Notes: generated by a model from the sequence alone, not told the origin. A stretch of 64,000 nucleotides of DNA from an uncultured Altererythrobacter sp. (GCA_946886565.1 CAMPIX010000011.1:1-64000), one strand, 5' to 3'; positions 26,980 through 36,571 are shown, counted from the first letter of the stretch. A program made the numbers and translations.

Positions 26980-29184
26980 TTACCCGCCCTTCCGGCTCGC
27001 CTCCGCCGCCGCGACGACCTCGGCGGGCCAGGTGACCTGGGTCTGGGTCTGCGGATTGAACACATCGCCCGGATACTGCGCCGCCTTCGCCGCGGCGATC
27101 TCCGCTTGGGTCAGGTGCTCGCTCGGGACCAGTTCGAACACGTCGAGCCCGCGGGTGATCTCGGTCGCGTAGATGCGTCCGTCGTACCAGTAAGCCGACC
27201 AGTAGCCGCCCGTTACGAGCTGATCCTCGTCGACCGGCCCGCGGTCGAAATAGGCGATCTCGATCGGGTTCTCCGGGTCGGTGAAGTCGATCACGCTGAT
27301 CCCGCCCTGATACCAGGCCTGGACGAAGATATCGCGCCCCGGCACCGGGATGATCGAGCCGTTGTGCGCCACGCAGTTTTCCACATCGGTCTGCGGTGCG
27401 GGCAGCTTGTAGAGACTCTGGAACTCGAGCTCGCCCTCCTCGATCGCATAGATCGCGTCGGCGCCCCAGTTGGTCGGATCTCCTGCCTGGCAGCGCGGCC
27501 GGCTGCCGCCGCCCCATTCGTCGGTGAACAGCACTTTGGTGCCATCGTTGTTGAAGGTCGCCGAGTGCCAGTAGGCGAAGCCCTTGTCGGTGACGGCATC
27601 GATCCGCGTGGGCTCGAGCGGGTTCGAGATGTCGAGGATGATCCCGTTGCCCGAACAAGCGCCCGCGGCGATGTCCTTGGCGGGAAACACGGTAATGTCG
27701 TGGCACTGGTTGGTGACGCTGGTCTCCTGCGTGCCCTCGCCGTGGTCGCCGCCGCGCCACAGGCCGGCGATCTGGCCGTCGGCGGCGAAGACGCGCGGGC
27801 TGTCGACGATGCGCGCGGCAGCGGGATTCGCGACCGGGATCTCGATCACATCGATCGAGAACAGCGCGGTGCGGTCGTCGCCCGGCGAATCGATGCAGCC
27901 TTCGAGTTCTTCTTCATCGCGCACGTAGGAGGTGCCCGAGTTATAGACCACGATCCGCTCGTCGTCCGCCGAGACCACCGAGTGGGTGTGGCTGCCGCGG
28001 CAGGTCTGCACCTGGCCGACCTGGACCGGGCGGGTGATGTCGGAGATGTCGAACACGCGGATGCCGCGGAAGCGCTCGTCGCTCACTTCCTCGCTCACGC
28101 CCTGCAGCCCGCAATCGACCCGTGCACGCGCGTCCTGCACGCTCATGATCAAGAGGTCGCCGACGATCGAAACGTCGCCCTGCCCGCCCGGGCAGACGGT
28201 CGAGCTGATCAGCTGGGGCACGCCGTCCTCGCCCAGCCGATAGGCGTTGAACCCGTGGTAGTTGCCGACCACCAGCAGATCCTCGGAGAATGCCATGTCG
28301 GTGTTGGCGAACGAGAGCAGCGAGCCGCGCTCGCCGAACTCGGGCTCGGGCGGTTCGCCGTCCTCGGCGGGCTCCTCCGCCTGCTCCGGCTTCTCGCCCT
28401 CCTTCGCCGGCTTGACCGGTTGCAGGCCCGCGGGGTTTTCGGGATCGAAGAAGCCGGCGGGCTTGGGCAGTGCCGCGACGAGCCGCAGGTTCTCGATCGC
28501 CTGTCCCGCATCGCGGAAGCCAGGCTCCAGCGCCACGCGCGGATCGGTCGAGAGCCCGGCGAGCACCGTGTTCATCCGCTCGATCTCGGCTTCCTGGTCG
28601 CTCACCACCTCGTTGGTGAATTCGAACATCACCGGCTGGTAGGCGGTGCCGGGCTGCTCGTGCAGCGCCTCGACCATGTCGATCGCGCCCTGGTGGTGCG
28701 CGATCATAAGCTCGAGGAACATGCGATCGAACGCGGTGCCGTTCGCATCGGCGAGCTGAGCCATCTGCTCGGGCGTCGCCATGCCCTTCATCATGCCGTG
28801 ATGGTGCGCGTGGCCCATGCCCGGCATGGCGACCTCCTCGTTACGGTCGCGCAGCCACTCCGTCATGAACTTCATCTCGTCGCTCTGGCTCGCGTCGATC
28901 CGTCCGGCGACCGCGACGATGGCGGGATTGTTCGTCCGCTCGTCGACCAGCGAGGCCATGTCGACCGCCTGCTGGTGGTGGACGATCATGCCCTGCATGA
29001 ACGCGACGTCGGCGGGCGAATAGGCGGTGTTGGCGAGCTCGGTCGCCTCGGCGGCGCTGAGCGTCTCGGTCGGCTCCCCCGGCGCGCCGGGCTGGAGGAT
29101 CGGCGCATCCTGCGCGGCGAGCGAAGTGGCCGTGGCGAGCAGGCTGGCGGCCAGCGACAGGCGGGCGAAGCGGCGTGCGGTCAT
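26980..29184 (-). CDS. Secreted DUF305 - LVIVD-repeat protein
   Basis: A 734-residue exported protein with a signal peptide (MTARRFARLSLAASLLATAT, cleavage near LAA-QD). Two DUF305 ferritin-like motifs follow, MIVHHQQAVDMA (about residue 65) and MIAHHQGAIDMVEA (about 158), with a His-rich stretch GMGHAHHHGMMKGM between them. A Glu/Pro-rich linker (about 265-290) leads to a long beta-propeller-like region built of LVIVD-type repeats (FRGIRVFDISDITRPVQVGQ, GIILDISNPLEPTRIDAVTD, GGISVIDFTDPENPIEIAYF). DUF305 domains are often linked to copper or other metals. The function of the combined protein is unknown; a periplasmic or surface metal-binding role is a guess. Confidence 0.88.
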   Translation of the reverse strand: MTARRFARLSLAASLLATATSLAAQDAPILQPGAPGEPTETLSAAEATELANTAYSPADVAFMQGMIVHHQQAVDMASLVDERTNNPAIVAVAGRIDASQSDEMKFMTEWLRDRNEEVAMPGMGHAHHHGMMKGMATPEQMAQLADANGTAFDRMFLELMIAHHQGAIDMVEALHEQPGTAYQPVMFEFTNEVVSDQEAEIERMNTVLAGLSTDPRVALEPGFRDAGQAIENLRLVAALPKPAGFFDPENPAGLQPVKPAKEGEKPEQAEEPAEDGEPPEPEFGERGSLLSFANTDMAFSEDLLVVGNYHGFNAYRLGEDGVPQLISSTVCPGGQGDVSIVGDLLIMSVQDARARVDCGLQGVSEEVSDERFRGIRVFDISDITRPVQVGQVQTCRGSHTHSVVSADDERIVVYNSGTSYVRDEEELEGCIDSPGDDRTALFSIDVIEIPVANPAAARIVDSPRVFAADGQIAGLWRGGDHGEGTQETSVTNQCHDITVFPAKDIAAGACSGNGIILDISNPLEPTRIDAVTDKGFAYWHSATFNNDGTKVLFTDEWGGGSRPRCQAGDPTNWGADAIYAIEEGELEFQSLYKLPAPQTDVENCVAHNGSIIPVPGRDIFVQAWYQGGISVIDFTDPENPIEIAYFDRGPVDEDQLVTGGYWSAYWYDGRIYATEITRGLDVFELVPSEHLTQAEIAAAKAAQYPGDVFNPQTQTQVTWPAEVVAAAEASRKGG

Positions 29185-29264
29185 GATTATGCGTCCCCTT
29201 GAAATATCCTCGCCGCGAAAGGGGACTATCGCGCCGCTCGAGTCAAGACGCCGTCCGTCGAGCG

Positions 29265-30146
29265 CTATCGGCTGTTCGTCGGCGCCAGCACCCGTCCCGC
29301 CACGGCGTCGAGCCTGGCCAGCTGCGCCGGATCGCGCGCTTCGGGGGCCGTGACCAGCGCATTGTCGAGCACCGTGTCGATCGGCGAAGGTTCGCGTTCG
29401 GCGGGCAAGGCGGTGGCGAGGCGCTGCACCATTTCGCGCGCGATGGCGGCGTTGGCGCGCATCTGCGCGACGATCTCGCCCATCTCCACCGGCGGGACAT
29501 CTTCGCGCCAACCGTCCCAGTCGGTGACCATGCCCACCAGCGCGTAGGGCAGCTCCGCCTCGCGCGCGAGGCGCGCTTCGGGCATCGCGGTCATCCCGAT
29601 CACGTCGGCGCCCCATGCGCGATAGAGGCGGCTCTCGGCGCGGGTCGAGAATTGCGGGCCCTCCATCGCGAGGTAGGTCCCGTTGCGCGCGACCGTGCCG
29701 CCCGCTGCTTCGAGCGAGTCCGCGGCGAACGCGGACAGCCGCGCACAGACCGGCTCAGCCATGCTCACATGCGCGACCATGCCGCTGCCGAAGAAACTCG
29801 CCGGACGGCCTTTGGTGCAATCGATGAACTGGTCGGCCACCACGAAGTGCCCGGGCTCCAGCTCTTCGCGCAGCGAGCCCACCGCCGAGATCGCGAGCAC
29901 GTCGGTGCAGCCCGCGCGCTTGAGCGCGTCGATATTGGCGCGCGCGTTGATCTCGGCGGGCGCGATCCGATGGCCGCGTCCGTGGCGCGGCAGGAAGCGC
30001 AGCTTCACCGCACCGATCCGGCCGCACAGGATTTCGTCCGACGCCTCGCCGAACGGCGAGTTCACGCGAATCCACTGCGCATCTTCCAGCGCATCGATCG
30101 CGTAGAGGCCCGAGCCCCCGATGATGCCGATGGTCCAGCCGCCCAT
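29265..30146 (-). CDS. mtnP: S-methyl-5'-thioadenosine phosphorylase
   Basis: The 293-residue enzyme splits methylthioadenosine with phosphate to adenine and methylthioribose-1-phosphate, the first step of methionine salvage. It shows GIIGGSGLY (about residues 7-15), FLPRHGRGHRIAPAEINARA (about 51-70), the AISAVGSLREEL segment, YLAMEGPQFSTRAESRLYR and GMTAMPEARLAREAELPYA. It belongs to the MTAP/PNP family; a plain purine nucleoside phosphorylase is less likely. No other salvage genes are in view. Its stop is 80 bp from the start of the DUF305-LVIVD gene. Confidence 0.92.
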   Translation of the reverse strand: MGGWTIGIIGGSGLYAIDALEDAQWIRVNSPFGEASDEILCGRIGAVKLRFLPRHGRGHRIAPAEINARANIDALKRAGCTDVLAISAVGSLREELEPGHFVVADQFIDCTKGRPASFFGSGMVAHVSMAEPVCARLSAFAADSLEAAGGTVARNGTYLAMEGPQFSTRAESRLYRAWGADVIGMTAMPEARLAREAELPYALVGMVTDWDGWREDVPPVEMGEIVAQMRANAAIAREMVQRLATALPAEREPSPIDTVLDNALVTAPEARDPAQLARLDAVAGRVLAPTNSR

Positions 30147-30227
30147 CGCAACTGCCTAGCTGTGCAACGCCGGGACGCAACATTTTTCCCGCTCGCCCGT
30201 TGGTCGGGAAAACGAGGAGAACCATCG

Positions 30228-30635
30228 ATGAAATTGCCGCACAAGGCCCATGTCGCGCTCGTGGACGGAGAGACATTCGTGATCATGCGGAACAAGGGCC
30301 AGCCGTTCGAACCGGCGCTCGAAGCGGTCGAGAAGCCCGACCTGTCGAAGACCAATTTCAGCGCCGGGGTGCGCCATCAGGATCCGATCAGCCAGCAGCA
30401 CGGGCGCACCGATCTCGACGAACTCGCGCACGGCGCGGCGGCCGCCGAATGGCTCAATGCCAAGGCGATCGCGGGCGAGGTCGACAACGTGCTGGTGATC
30501 GCCGATCCCAAGACGCTTGGCGAGATGCGGCGGCACTATCACGGCGAGCTCGAAAAACGTCTGGTGGGCGAAATCGCCAAGACTATGACCGGCGAGACCA
30601 GCGACCGCATTGCGGGCGCAATTGCCGCGGCGTGA
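30228..30635 (+). CDS. Host-attachment-family protein (Host_attach / baeRF-like)
   Basis: A 135-residue protein of the family named after the Agrobacterium protein required for attachment to host cells. It opens with LPHKAHVALVDGETFVIMRN and contains HGRTDLDELAHGAAAAEWLN (about residues 58-77), VDNVLVIADPKTLGEMRRHY (about 86-105) and ends LVGEIAKTMTGETSDRIA. The family resembles archaeal release-factor-like (baeRF) domains, and its biochemical role is not known. The ATG follows GAGGAG. It is divergent from mtnP. Confidence 0.85.
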   Translation: MKLPHKAHVALVDGETFVIMRNKGQPFEPALEAVEKPDLSKTNFSAGVRHQDPISQQHGRTDLDELAHGAAAAEWLNAKAIAGEVDNVLVIADPKTLGEMRRHYHGELEKRLVGEIAKTMTGETSDRIAGAIAAA

Positions 30636-30750
30636 TCCCGGTTCCCTCGCGCCACCGCTGACGAGCCACCATTCGTCGCCGATCCGCTTGTTCAGTGAAA
30701 TCCCGATCCGTTAAGCCGTTGCAAACCAAGGGAGGGTTACGACAGCCGAC

Positions 30751-31794
30751 ATGGCACTGGGATCGCGAATCGCAAAGGGACTGGCGGGGGCGCTCGCGCT
30801 CGGCCTCGCCGCAACGCAACCGGTTCAGGCGCAGACCGCGAACTTCGAGGCGGTGTTCGATACGACGTTCGGCACCGAATCGCGCGCGCCGCGAACCTTC
30901 GAGGCGGTATACGAAAGCGGCTTCGAGCAACGGGTCGCGCTTGCCGCGGACGGTGCGGAAGGGCGCATCGGGGTTGCAGTGCTCGACCTCGCGACCGGTG
31001 AGGAGTTCTCGGTCCTGGGCGATCAGCGCTTTCCGATGGCAAGCACCAGCAAGATCGCGATCGCCGCGACCTTCATGGAAGGGGTCGAGCAGGGCCGCTG
31101 GAGCCTGTCGAGCGAATTCCCCCTGTTGATCCCGGTACGTTCGCAGCCGTTCTCGAGCGTCAAGGCACCGGTCAGGGAAGGCAACCATTTGCCCGCCCGC
31201 GAGCTGATCGAACTGATGATCACCCGCTCGAGCAATTCGGCCACCGATGCGCTGCTCGCCGTGGTCGGGGGCCCGAGCGCGGTCAACGACTGGATGCGGC
31301 GCGCAGGTATCGAGGATTTCCAGCTCACCCGCGACATCGCCACGCTGGTCCGCGACGACGGCGAGATCGACCCGGCGCGCGCGATCGACTTGCGCGACAG
31401 CGCCACGCCGCGCGCGATGACCGAGCTGCTCGCCGGGCTCTACCAGGGCCGCTGGCTCAACGCGAACAGCCGCCGGGTGATCATCGGCGCGATGGAGCGC
31501 TGCCGCACCGGCAAGCGCCGCATTCCGGCGCTGCTGCCAGCAAGCGCCACGATCGCGCACAAGACCGGCTCGCTCAACAACACCTCGAGCGACATCGCGA
31601 TCGTCAACACCGCCGACGGGCGCGCCTTCGCGGTCGCGATCTACGTCACCGGGCAGGGCTCGCGCCCCGCGCGCGAGGACCGGATCGCGCAGATCGCACG
31701 CGCGGTCTATTCCGGTTACGACAACCCCAACGGCCGCACCTGGGCCGACGCCAGCTATTCCGGCGCCGGCGAAGTGGTTGCGGCGAGCCCCTAG
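30751..31794 (+). CDS. Class A beta-lactamase-like serine hydrolase
   Basis: A 347-residue exported protein with a signal peptide ending VQA-QT. The serine beta-lactamase motifs are present: STSK (S97-x-x-K100, in MASTSKIAIA), RSSNSATDAL with S-S-N as the SxN motif (about residues 159-161) and HKTGS (about 269-273). The omega-loop region reads RDIATLVRDDGEIDPARAID before RDSATP; it lacks the usual E-P-E-L-N sequence with its catalytic Glu166. It could be an unusual class A beta-lactamase or a related penicillin-interacting hydrolase. The gene stands alone and shares a terminator with the converging small lipoprotein gene. Confidence 0.8.
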   Translation: MALGSRIAKGLAGALALGLAATQPVQAQTANFEAVFDTTFGTESRAPRTFEAVYESGFEQRVALAADGAEGRIGVAVLDLATGEEFSVLGDQRFPMASTSKIAIAATFMEGVEQGRWSLSSEFPLLIPVRSQPFSSVKAPVREGNHLPARELIELMITRSSNSATDALLAVVGGPSAVNDWMRRAGIEDFQLTRDIATLVRDDGEIDPARAIDLRDSATPRAMTELLAGLYQGRWLNANSRRVIIGAMERCRTGKRRIPALLPASATIAHKTGSLNNTSSDIAIVNTADGRAFAVAIYVTGQGSRPAREDRIAQIARAVYSGYDNPNGRTWADASYSGAGEVVAASP

Positions 31795-31828
31795 GCCGAA
31801 CGCCCTCAATACATTCTGCACAAAGAGA

Positions 31829-31866
31829 AAGGGCGGCGCCTCGCGGCACCGCCCTTCCCTTTTTTC
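31829..31866. terminator. Bidirectional terminator
   Basis: GGGCGGCGCC (31831-31840) pairs with GGCACCGCCC (31845-31854, one mismatch). T-rich tails lie on both sides: TTCCCTTTTTT rightward and TTTCTCTTT leftward. It can end both the beta-lactamase-like gene and the converging lipoprotein gene. The 24-base core is the exact reverse complement of the rplL terminator. Confidence 0.8.
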
Positions 31867-31884
31867 GCTAGACGAAAGCGAAGA

Positions 31885-32169
31885 TCAGTCGGCCTGAGCT
31901 TCGGTAACCGTCTCGTCCTGCACTTCGGCTTCGGCCTCGGCAGCGGCGGCGTCGGCTTCGGCGACGGCTTCTTCGGTCGCGCCTTCGACGGCGGCGCCGG
32001 CATCGGCGGCGGTGTCTTCGACGGCTTCGCCCATCGCGTCGGCGTTGGCGGCGGCATCGGCGGCGGCGCTGTCGACGGTCTCTTCAGCGGCGTCCTGGGT
32101 GCCTTCCGAGCAAGCGGCGAGGGTCAGGGCAGCGGCGCCGGCGGCGGCAGCGAGAATGATCTTACGCAT
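31885..32169 (-). CDS. Small Ala/Glu-rich lipoprotein
   Basis: A 94-residue predicted lipoprotein: signal MRKIILAAAAGAAALTLAAC with lipobox LAAC (Cys20), then a low-complexity Ala, Glu, Asp, Thr helix without any domain. It resembles in composition, but not clearly in sequence, the two acidic lipoproteins at 17.0-17.8 kb. A promoter TTGCAA-N17-TATTTG read leftward lies about 85-115 bases upstream, next to the divergent polA region. Confidence 0.75.
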   Translation of the reverse strand: MRKIILAAAAGAAALTLAACSEGTQDAAEETVDSAAADAAANADAMGEAVEDTAADAGAAVEGATEEAVAEADAAAAEAEAEVQDETVTEAQAD

Positions 32170-32388
32170 AGGTCAGTTTCCTTGAACAGCGAGTGGTTTC
32201 GCCGCGGCCCGGAGGCCGTGACGCGAAGCCCACAAGCAGTGAACTTCGAGCCGCTCAAATAATGGCCATTTTGTGGCCTTGCAAGCGATTTGACACTTTT
32301 GCGCCGCAATTCGTCGCATCGCGACGGCGTTGCGGATGGCGCACGAAACCGGCTGACCGGGGGAAATTGCGCTGCTACCACGCCCGCG

Positions 32389-35244
32389 ATGGCAGACAAG
32401 CAGCATCTCTACCTGGTCGACGGTTCGAGCTATATCTTCCGGGCGTACCACCGGCTTCCGCCGCTCACCGATCCCGAGGGAACGCCGGTGGGCGCTGTCT
32501 ATGGCTATACCACGATGCTGTGGAAGCTCGCCGACGATCTCGACAAGGCCGAAGGGCCCACCCACCTCGCGGTGATTCTCGACAAGGGTTCGACCAGCTT
32601 CCGCAACGACATCTACTCGGAATACAAGGCGAATCGGCCCGATCCGCCCGAAGACCTCGTGCCGCAGTTCCCGCTGATTCGCGACGCCACCCGCGCCTTC
32701 AGCCTGCCGTGCATCGAGGAAGACGGGCTCGAGGCGGACGATCTGATCGCGAGCTATGCCCGCGAAGCGACGCGCAAGGGCTGGGACGTGACGATCGTTT
32801 CGTCGGACAAGGACCTGATGCAACTGGTCGGCAAGTGCGCCGAACCGGACGACGGTGTCGACGGGGGTTGCATCGACATGCTCGACACGATGAAAAACCA
32901 GCGGATCGGGGTGCCCGAGGTGGTCGAGAAGTTCGGCGTTCCGCCCGAACTGGTGGGCGACGTACTCGCGCTGATGGGCGATTCGGTCGACAACGTGCCC
33001 GGTATCTACGGCATCGGGCCGAAGACCGCCTCCAAGCTGATCGTCGAGCACGGCAGCCTCACCGCCGCGCTCGACGCAGCACCGGCGATGAAGAAATCCA
33101 AGCTGCAGGAGCGGCTGGTCGAGGGGCGCGCGATGGCCGATCTCAGCCGGGTGCTGGTGCAGTTGAAAGAGGACTGCCCGCTGCCGATGGCGCTCGACGA
33201 GTTCCGTCTGAAGAGCATCCCGCACGAACCGCTCGCGGCCTTTCTCGAGAAGCACGGCTTCACCAGCCTGCTGCGGCGGCTCGGCGCGGGCAGCGGCAGT
33301 CCCGGCCGGCCCACAGAGCTCGACCCGGCCAAACCGGTCAACAAAGGCGCCGAGGCCTCGCCCGACGGCAACCGCCAGCCGCTGCCCGAGCTGCCCGCGG
33401 TCGACCGCAGCGCCTACGAGTGCGTCCAGACCGCCGAGCGGCTCGAGCACTGGATCGCCCGCGCCTTCGCCGCGGGGCTGGTGGCGATCGACACCGAGAC
33501 CAGCGCACTCGATGCGATGCGCGCCGATCTCGCCGGCATCAGCCTCGCGCTCGGGGCGAACGATGCCTGCTACATCCCGCTCGGCCACGGCGGCAGCGAC
33601 ATGTTTGCCGAGAAGCCCGAACAAGTGGCGCGCGAGACCGCGCTGACCATGCTCAAGCCGCTGCTGGAGAGCCCGGCGGTGTGCAAGGTCGGGCAGAACA
33701 TCAAGTACGACCTCAACGTCCTCGCGCGGCACGGGATCGCGATGGCGCCGGTCGACGACACGATGATCGTCTCGTTCGCGCTCGACGCGGGCCGCAGTCT
33801 CGACGGCATCGGCGGCGGCCACGGGATGGACGAGCTGTCCGAGCGCCACCTCGGCCATACCACGCTGACGTTCAAGGACATCTGCGGCAGCGGCAAGAAG
33901 GCGATCCCGTTCGGCGAAGTCCCGCTCGATCGCGCGACCGAATACGCGGCCGAGGACGCCGACGTAACCTGGCGGCTCCATTGCCACCTGAAGCCGCGCC
34001 TCGCGACCGAAGGCGGCTCACGCATCTACGAACGGGTCGACCGCCCGCTGATCCCGGTGGTCGCGGCGATGGAGCGCCACGGGATCAAGGTCGACAAGGC
34101 GCAACTCGGCCGGTTGTCGGAGGAATTCGCCGCCGAGACCGGCAAGCTCGAGGCCGAGATCCACGGAATCGCCGGCGCCCAGTTCACCATCGGCAGCCCC
34201 AAGCAACTGGGCGACGTGCTGTTCGACAGGATGGGCTACAAGGGCGGGCGCAAGGGCAAGAGCGGGCAATACTCGACCGACCAGGCGATCCTCGAGCGGC
34301 TGTCCGCGCAAGGCGCCGAGATCGCCGACAAGGTGCTCGAATGGCGCCAGCTGACCAAGCTCAAGAGCACCTATACCGACGCGCTCCAGGCCGCGATCAA
34401 CCCCGATACCGGCCGCGTGCATACAAGCTACAGCCTGGTCGGCGCGCAGACCGGGCGGCTGAGCTCGACCGATCCCAACTTGCAAAACATCCCCATCCGC
34501 ACCGAGATCGGGCGCCAGATCCGCGACGCCTTCGTGGCCGAAGAGGGCAATGTGCTGCTCGCGGCCGACTATTCGCAGATCGAGCTGCGCCTCGCCGCGC
34601 ACATGGCCGACGTGCCCGAGCTGAAGCAGGCCTTCGCCAACGGCGAAGACATCCACGCGCGCACCGCGAGCGAGATGTTCGGCGAAGTCACCCGCGACAC
34701 CCGCGCGCGCGCCAAGACGATCAACTTCGCGATCCTCTACGGCATCAGCCGCTGGGGTTTGGGCGCGCGGCTCAAGGTCGAGCCGGACGAGGCGCAGGCG
34801 ATGATCGACACCTATTTCCAGCGCTTCCCGGGCATCCAGCGCTATATCCTGGAAACGCTCGAGACCGTGCGCGAGTGCGGCTATTCGCAAACGCTATTCG
34901 GGCGCAAGACCTGGTTCCCGCGGATCGGATCGAAGAACCAAGCCGAGCGCCAAGGGAGCGAGCGCGCCGCGATCAACGCGCCGATCCAGGGCACCAGCGC
35001 CGACATCATCAAGCGCGCGATGGCGCGCATGACAACCGCGCTCGAAGACGCCGGTCTCGGGCACGTGCGGATGCTGTTGCAGGTGCACGACGAACTGGTG
35101 TTCGAGCTGCCCGAGGGCGACGTCGCCGCCGCTTCCCCGGTGATCGAACGGGTGATGGCCGACGCCGCGCTGCCTGCGGTCGCGCTCGACGTCCCGCTCG
35201 GGATCGAGATCGGTTCGGGCCCGAGCTGGGGCGCCGCGCATTGA
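32389..35244 (+). CDS. polA: DNA polymerase I
   Basis: The 951-residue repair and Okazaki-processing polymerase, complete with all three domains. The 5'-nuclease spans about residues 1-290 (LYLVDGSSYIFRAYHRLPPL, DLIASYAREA, LALMGDSVDNVPGIYGIGPK). The 3'-5' exonuclease covers about 345-525, with an intact first motif AIDTETSALD (D-x-E) and AEDADVTWRL. The polymerase occupies the rest (LAADYSQIELRLAAHMADVP, FAILYGISRWGLG, MLLQVHDELVFELP). I use ATG 32389; an upstream ATG would add 33 unlikely residues. The TGA overlaps the TTG of the kinase gene. Confidence 0.97.
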   Translation: MADKQHLYLVDGSSYIFRAYHRLPPLTDPEGTPVGAVYGYTTMLWKLADDLDKAEGPTHLAVILDKGSTSFRNDIYSEYKANRPDPPEDLVPQFPLIRDATRAFSLPCIEEDGLEADDLIASYAREATRKGWDVTIVSSDKDLMQLVGKCAEPDDGVDGGCIDMLDTMKNQRIGVPEVVEKFGVPPELVGDVLALMGDSVDNVPGIYGIGPKTASKLIVEHGSLTAALDAAPAMKKSKLQERLVEGRAMADLSRVLVQLKEDCPLPMALDEFRLKSIPHEPLAAFLEKHGFTSLLRRLGAGSGSPGRPTELDPAKPVNKGAEASPDGNRQPLPELPAVDRSAYECVQTAERLEHWIARAFAAGLVAIDTETSALDAMRADLAGISLALGANDACYIPLGHGGSDMFAEKPEQVARETALTMLKPLLESPAVCKVGQNIKYDLNVLARHGIAMAPVDDTMIVSFALDAGRSLDGIGGGHGMDELSERHLGHTTLTFKDICGSGKKAIPFGEVPLDRATEYAAEDADVTWRLHCHLKPRLATEGGSRIYERVDRPLIPVVAAMERHGIKVDKAQLGRLSEEFAAETGKLEAEIHGIAGAQFTIGSPKQLGDVLFDRMGYKGGRKGKSGQYSTDQAILERLSAQGAEIADKVLEWRQLTKLKSTYTDALQAAINPDTGRVHTSYSLVGAQTGRLSSTDPNLQNIPIRTEIGRQIRDAFVAEEGNVLLAADYSQIELRLAAHMADVPELKQAFANGEDIHARTASEMFGEVTRDTRARAKTINFAILYGISRWGLGARLKVEPDEAQAMIDTYFQRFPGIQRYILETLETVRECGYSQTLFGRKTWFPRIGSKNQAERQGSERAAINAPIQGTSADIIKRAMARMTTALEDAGLGHVRMLLQVHDELVFELPEGDVAAASPVIERVMADAALPAVALDVPLGIEIGSGPSWGAAH

Positions 35245-36518
35245 TCCGGGCCCGGCTCCGCCCGCGTCTGCGCCGGGCGCATCTCGCGAACCTCGCGGTG
35301 CTGGGGATGATCGCGCTCACCGTGTTCATGGCGATCTTTTTCGTGTTTCAGACGATCGAGGCCGAGCGCAGCGAACGCGCGCAGATGCGCACGACGAGCG
35401 AGATTCTGCTCGAACTGCGCAACATCACCCGCGCCGCGCTCAATGGCGAGACCGGTCAGCGGGGCTATCTCCTGACGCTCGACCGCCGCTATCTCGGGCC
35501 CTACCTCGTCGGGCGCGAGCAGTACCCGGCGGCGATGGCGCGTCTGCGCGAACAGGTCGGCCCCGACGCGACCCCGCGCCAGCAGGAACTGCTCGACGAG
35601 ATCGAGATGCTCGGCGATTCGAAATTCGCCGAGATGGAGGAAACGGTCGAACTGATCGAGCGCGGCGAAGTGCTCGAGGCGCGCGCGCGCATCCTCGACA
35701 ACGAAGGGGCCGAAGTCATGGCCCGGCTGCGCCGCGCGGCGGGCGACATGGAGCAGATCGAGAACCGCATCCTGCTCCGCGCCGCGAGCGAGACTGCGCG
35801 CGCCGAAGGGCGCGTGCTGCCGCTGCTCGGCGCGATCGTGTTCATCCTGCTGGTCGCGCTCGCGCTCGGCTATCGTCTCGTCACACGCGCCGCGCGGGCC
35901 GAGGCCGAGGCGGCGCAGGCAGCCGCGCTCGGCGAAGCGCGCGATCGGGCCGACCTGCTTGCGCGCGAACTCAACCATCGGGTGAAGAACCTCTTCGCAG
36001 TGATCCTTGCGATCGTGCGCATGAGCGCGAAGGATACGCCCGAGGCGAAGCCGGTAATCGAGCGCATTTCCGACCGCATCCATGCGCTCCTCACCGCGCA
36101 CGAGGTCACGCAGGGCACGCTCGAGCGGCCGGTCGCCTCGCTTCGCGCGCTGATCGAGACGACGCTCGCACCCTATCGATCGGACAAGCTTCCGGCGAAG
36201 ATCGAGGGCCCCGATATCGACTTGCCTGCCAAGCAAGTCACGCCGCTCGGCCTCGTGCTGCACGAACTCACCACCAACGCGGTCAAATATGGCGCATGGA
36301 GCCGGGGCTGCCTGCTCGAAGTGACGTGGCGCAGAGACGACGAGGCGATCGTGATCGAATGGCGCGAGCACTGCGGCGCAGACGCGGCGGAGCCCGAGCG
36401 GCAGGGCTTCGGCAGTATGCTGATGACGAGCGCCGCACGCCAGCTGCGCGGCGAGATTGATCGGCGTTTCGGCGCGAACGGGGTCGAAGTGACGATCACC
36501 GTTCCCACCACCGCCTGA
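35241..36518 (+). CDS. CHASE3 - HWE-family sensor histidine kinase
   Basis: A 425-residue membrane sensor. It has a first transmembrane helix (about residues 20-38), a CHASE3 periplasmic domain of about 140 residues with GETGQRGYLLTLDRRYLGPY (about 73-92), and a second helix (LLGAIVFILLVALALGYRLV, about 195-214). The cytoplasmic HWE/HisKA_2 core follows: ELNHRVKNLFAVILAIVR with the phosphorylatable His (about 246), then LVLHELTTNAVKYGAWS as the ATP N-box. HWE kinases in this group often feed the PhyR-NepR-EcfG general stress pathway; no partner regulator is next door. TTG at 35241 overlaps the polA stop as TTGA, indicating coupling. Confidence 0.88.
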   Translation: MIRARLRPRLRRAHLANLAVLGMIALTVFMAIFFVFQTIEAERSERAQMRTTSEILLELRNITRAALNGETGQRGYLLTLDRRYLGPYLVGREQYPAAMARLREQVGPDATPRQQELLDEIEMLGDSKFAEMEETVELIERGEVLEARARILDNEGAEVMARLRRAAGDMEQIENRILLRAASETARAEGRVLPLLGAIVFILLVALALGYRLVTRAARAEAEAAQAAALGEARDRADLLARELNHRVKNLFAVILAIVRMSAKDTPEAKPVIERISDRIHALLTAHEVTQGTLERPVASLRALIETTLAPYRSDKLPAKIEGPDIDLPAKQVTPLGLVLHELTTNAVKYGAWSRGCLLEVTWRRDDEAIVIEWREHCGADAAEPERQGFGSMLMTSAARQLRGEIDRRFGANGVEVTITVPTTA

Positions 36519-36571
36519 CCACCCTGCGCGCCGCGCTTGCGTGCACGCGGCCAAGCCAATAGGTCGCGCCC

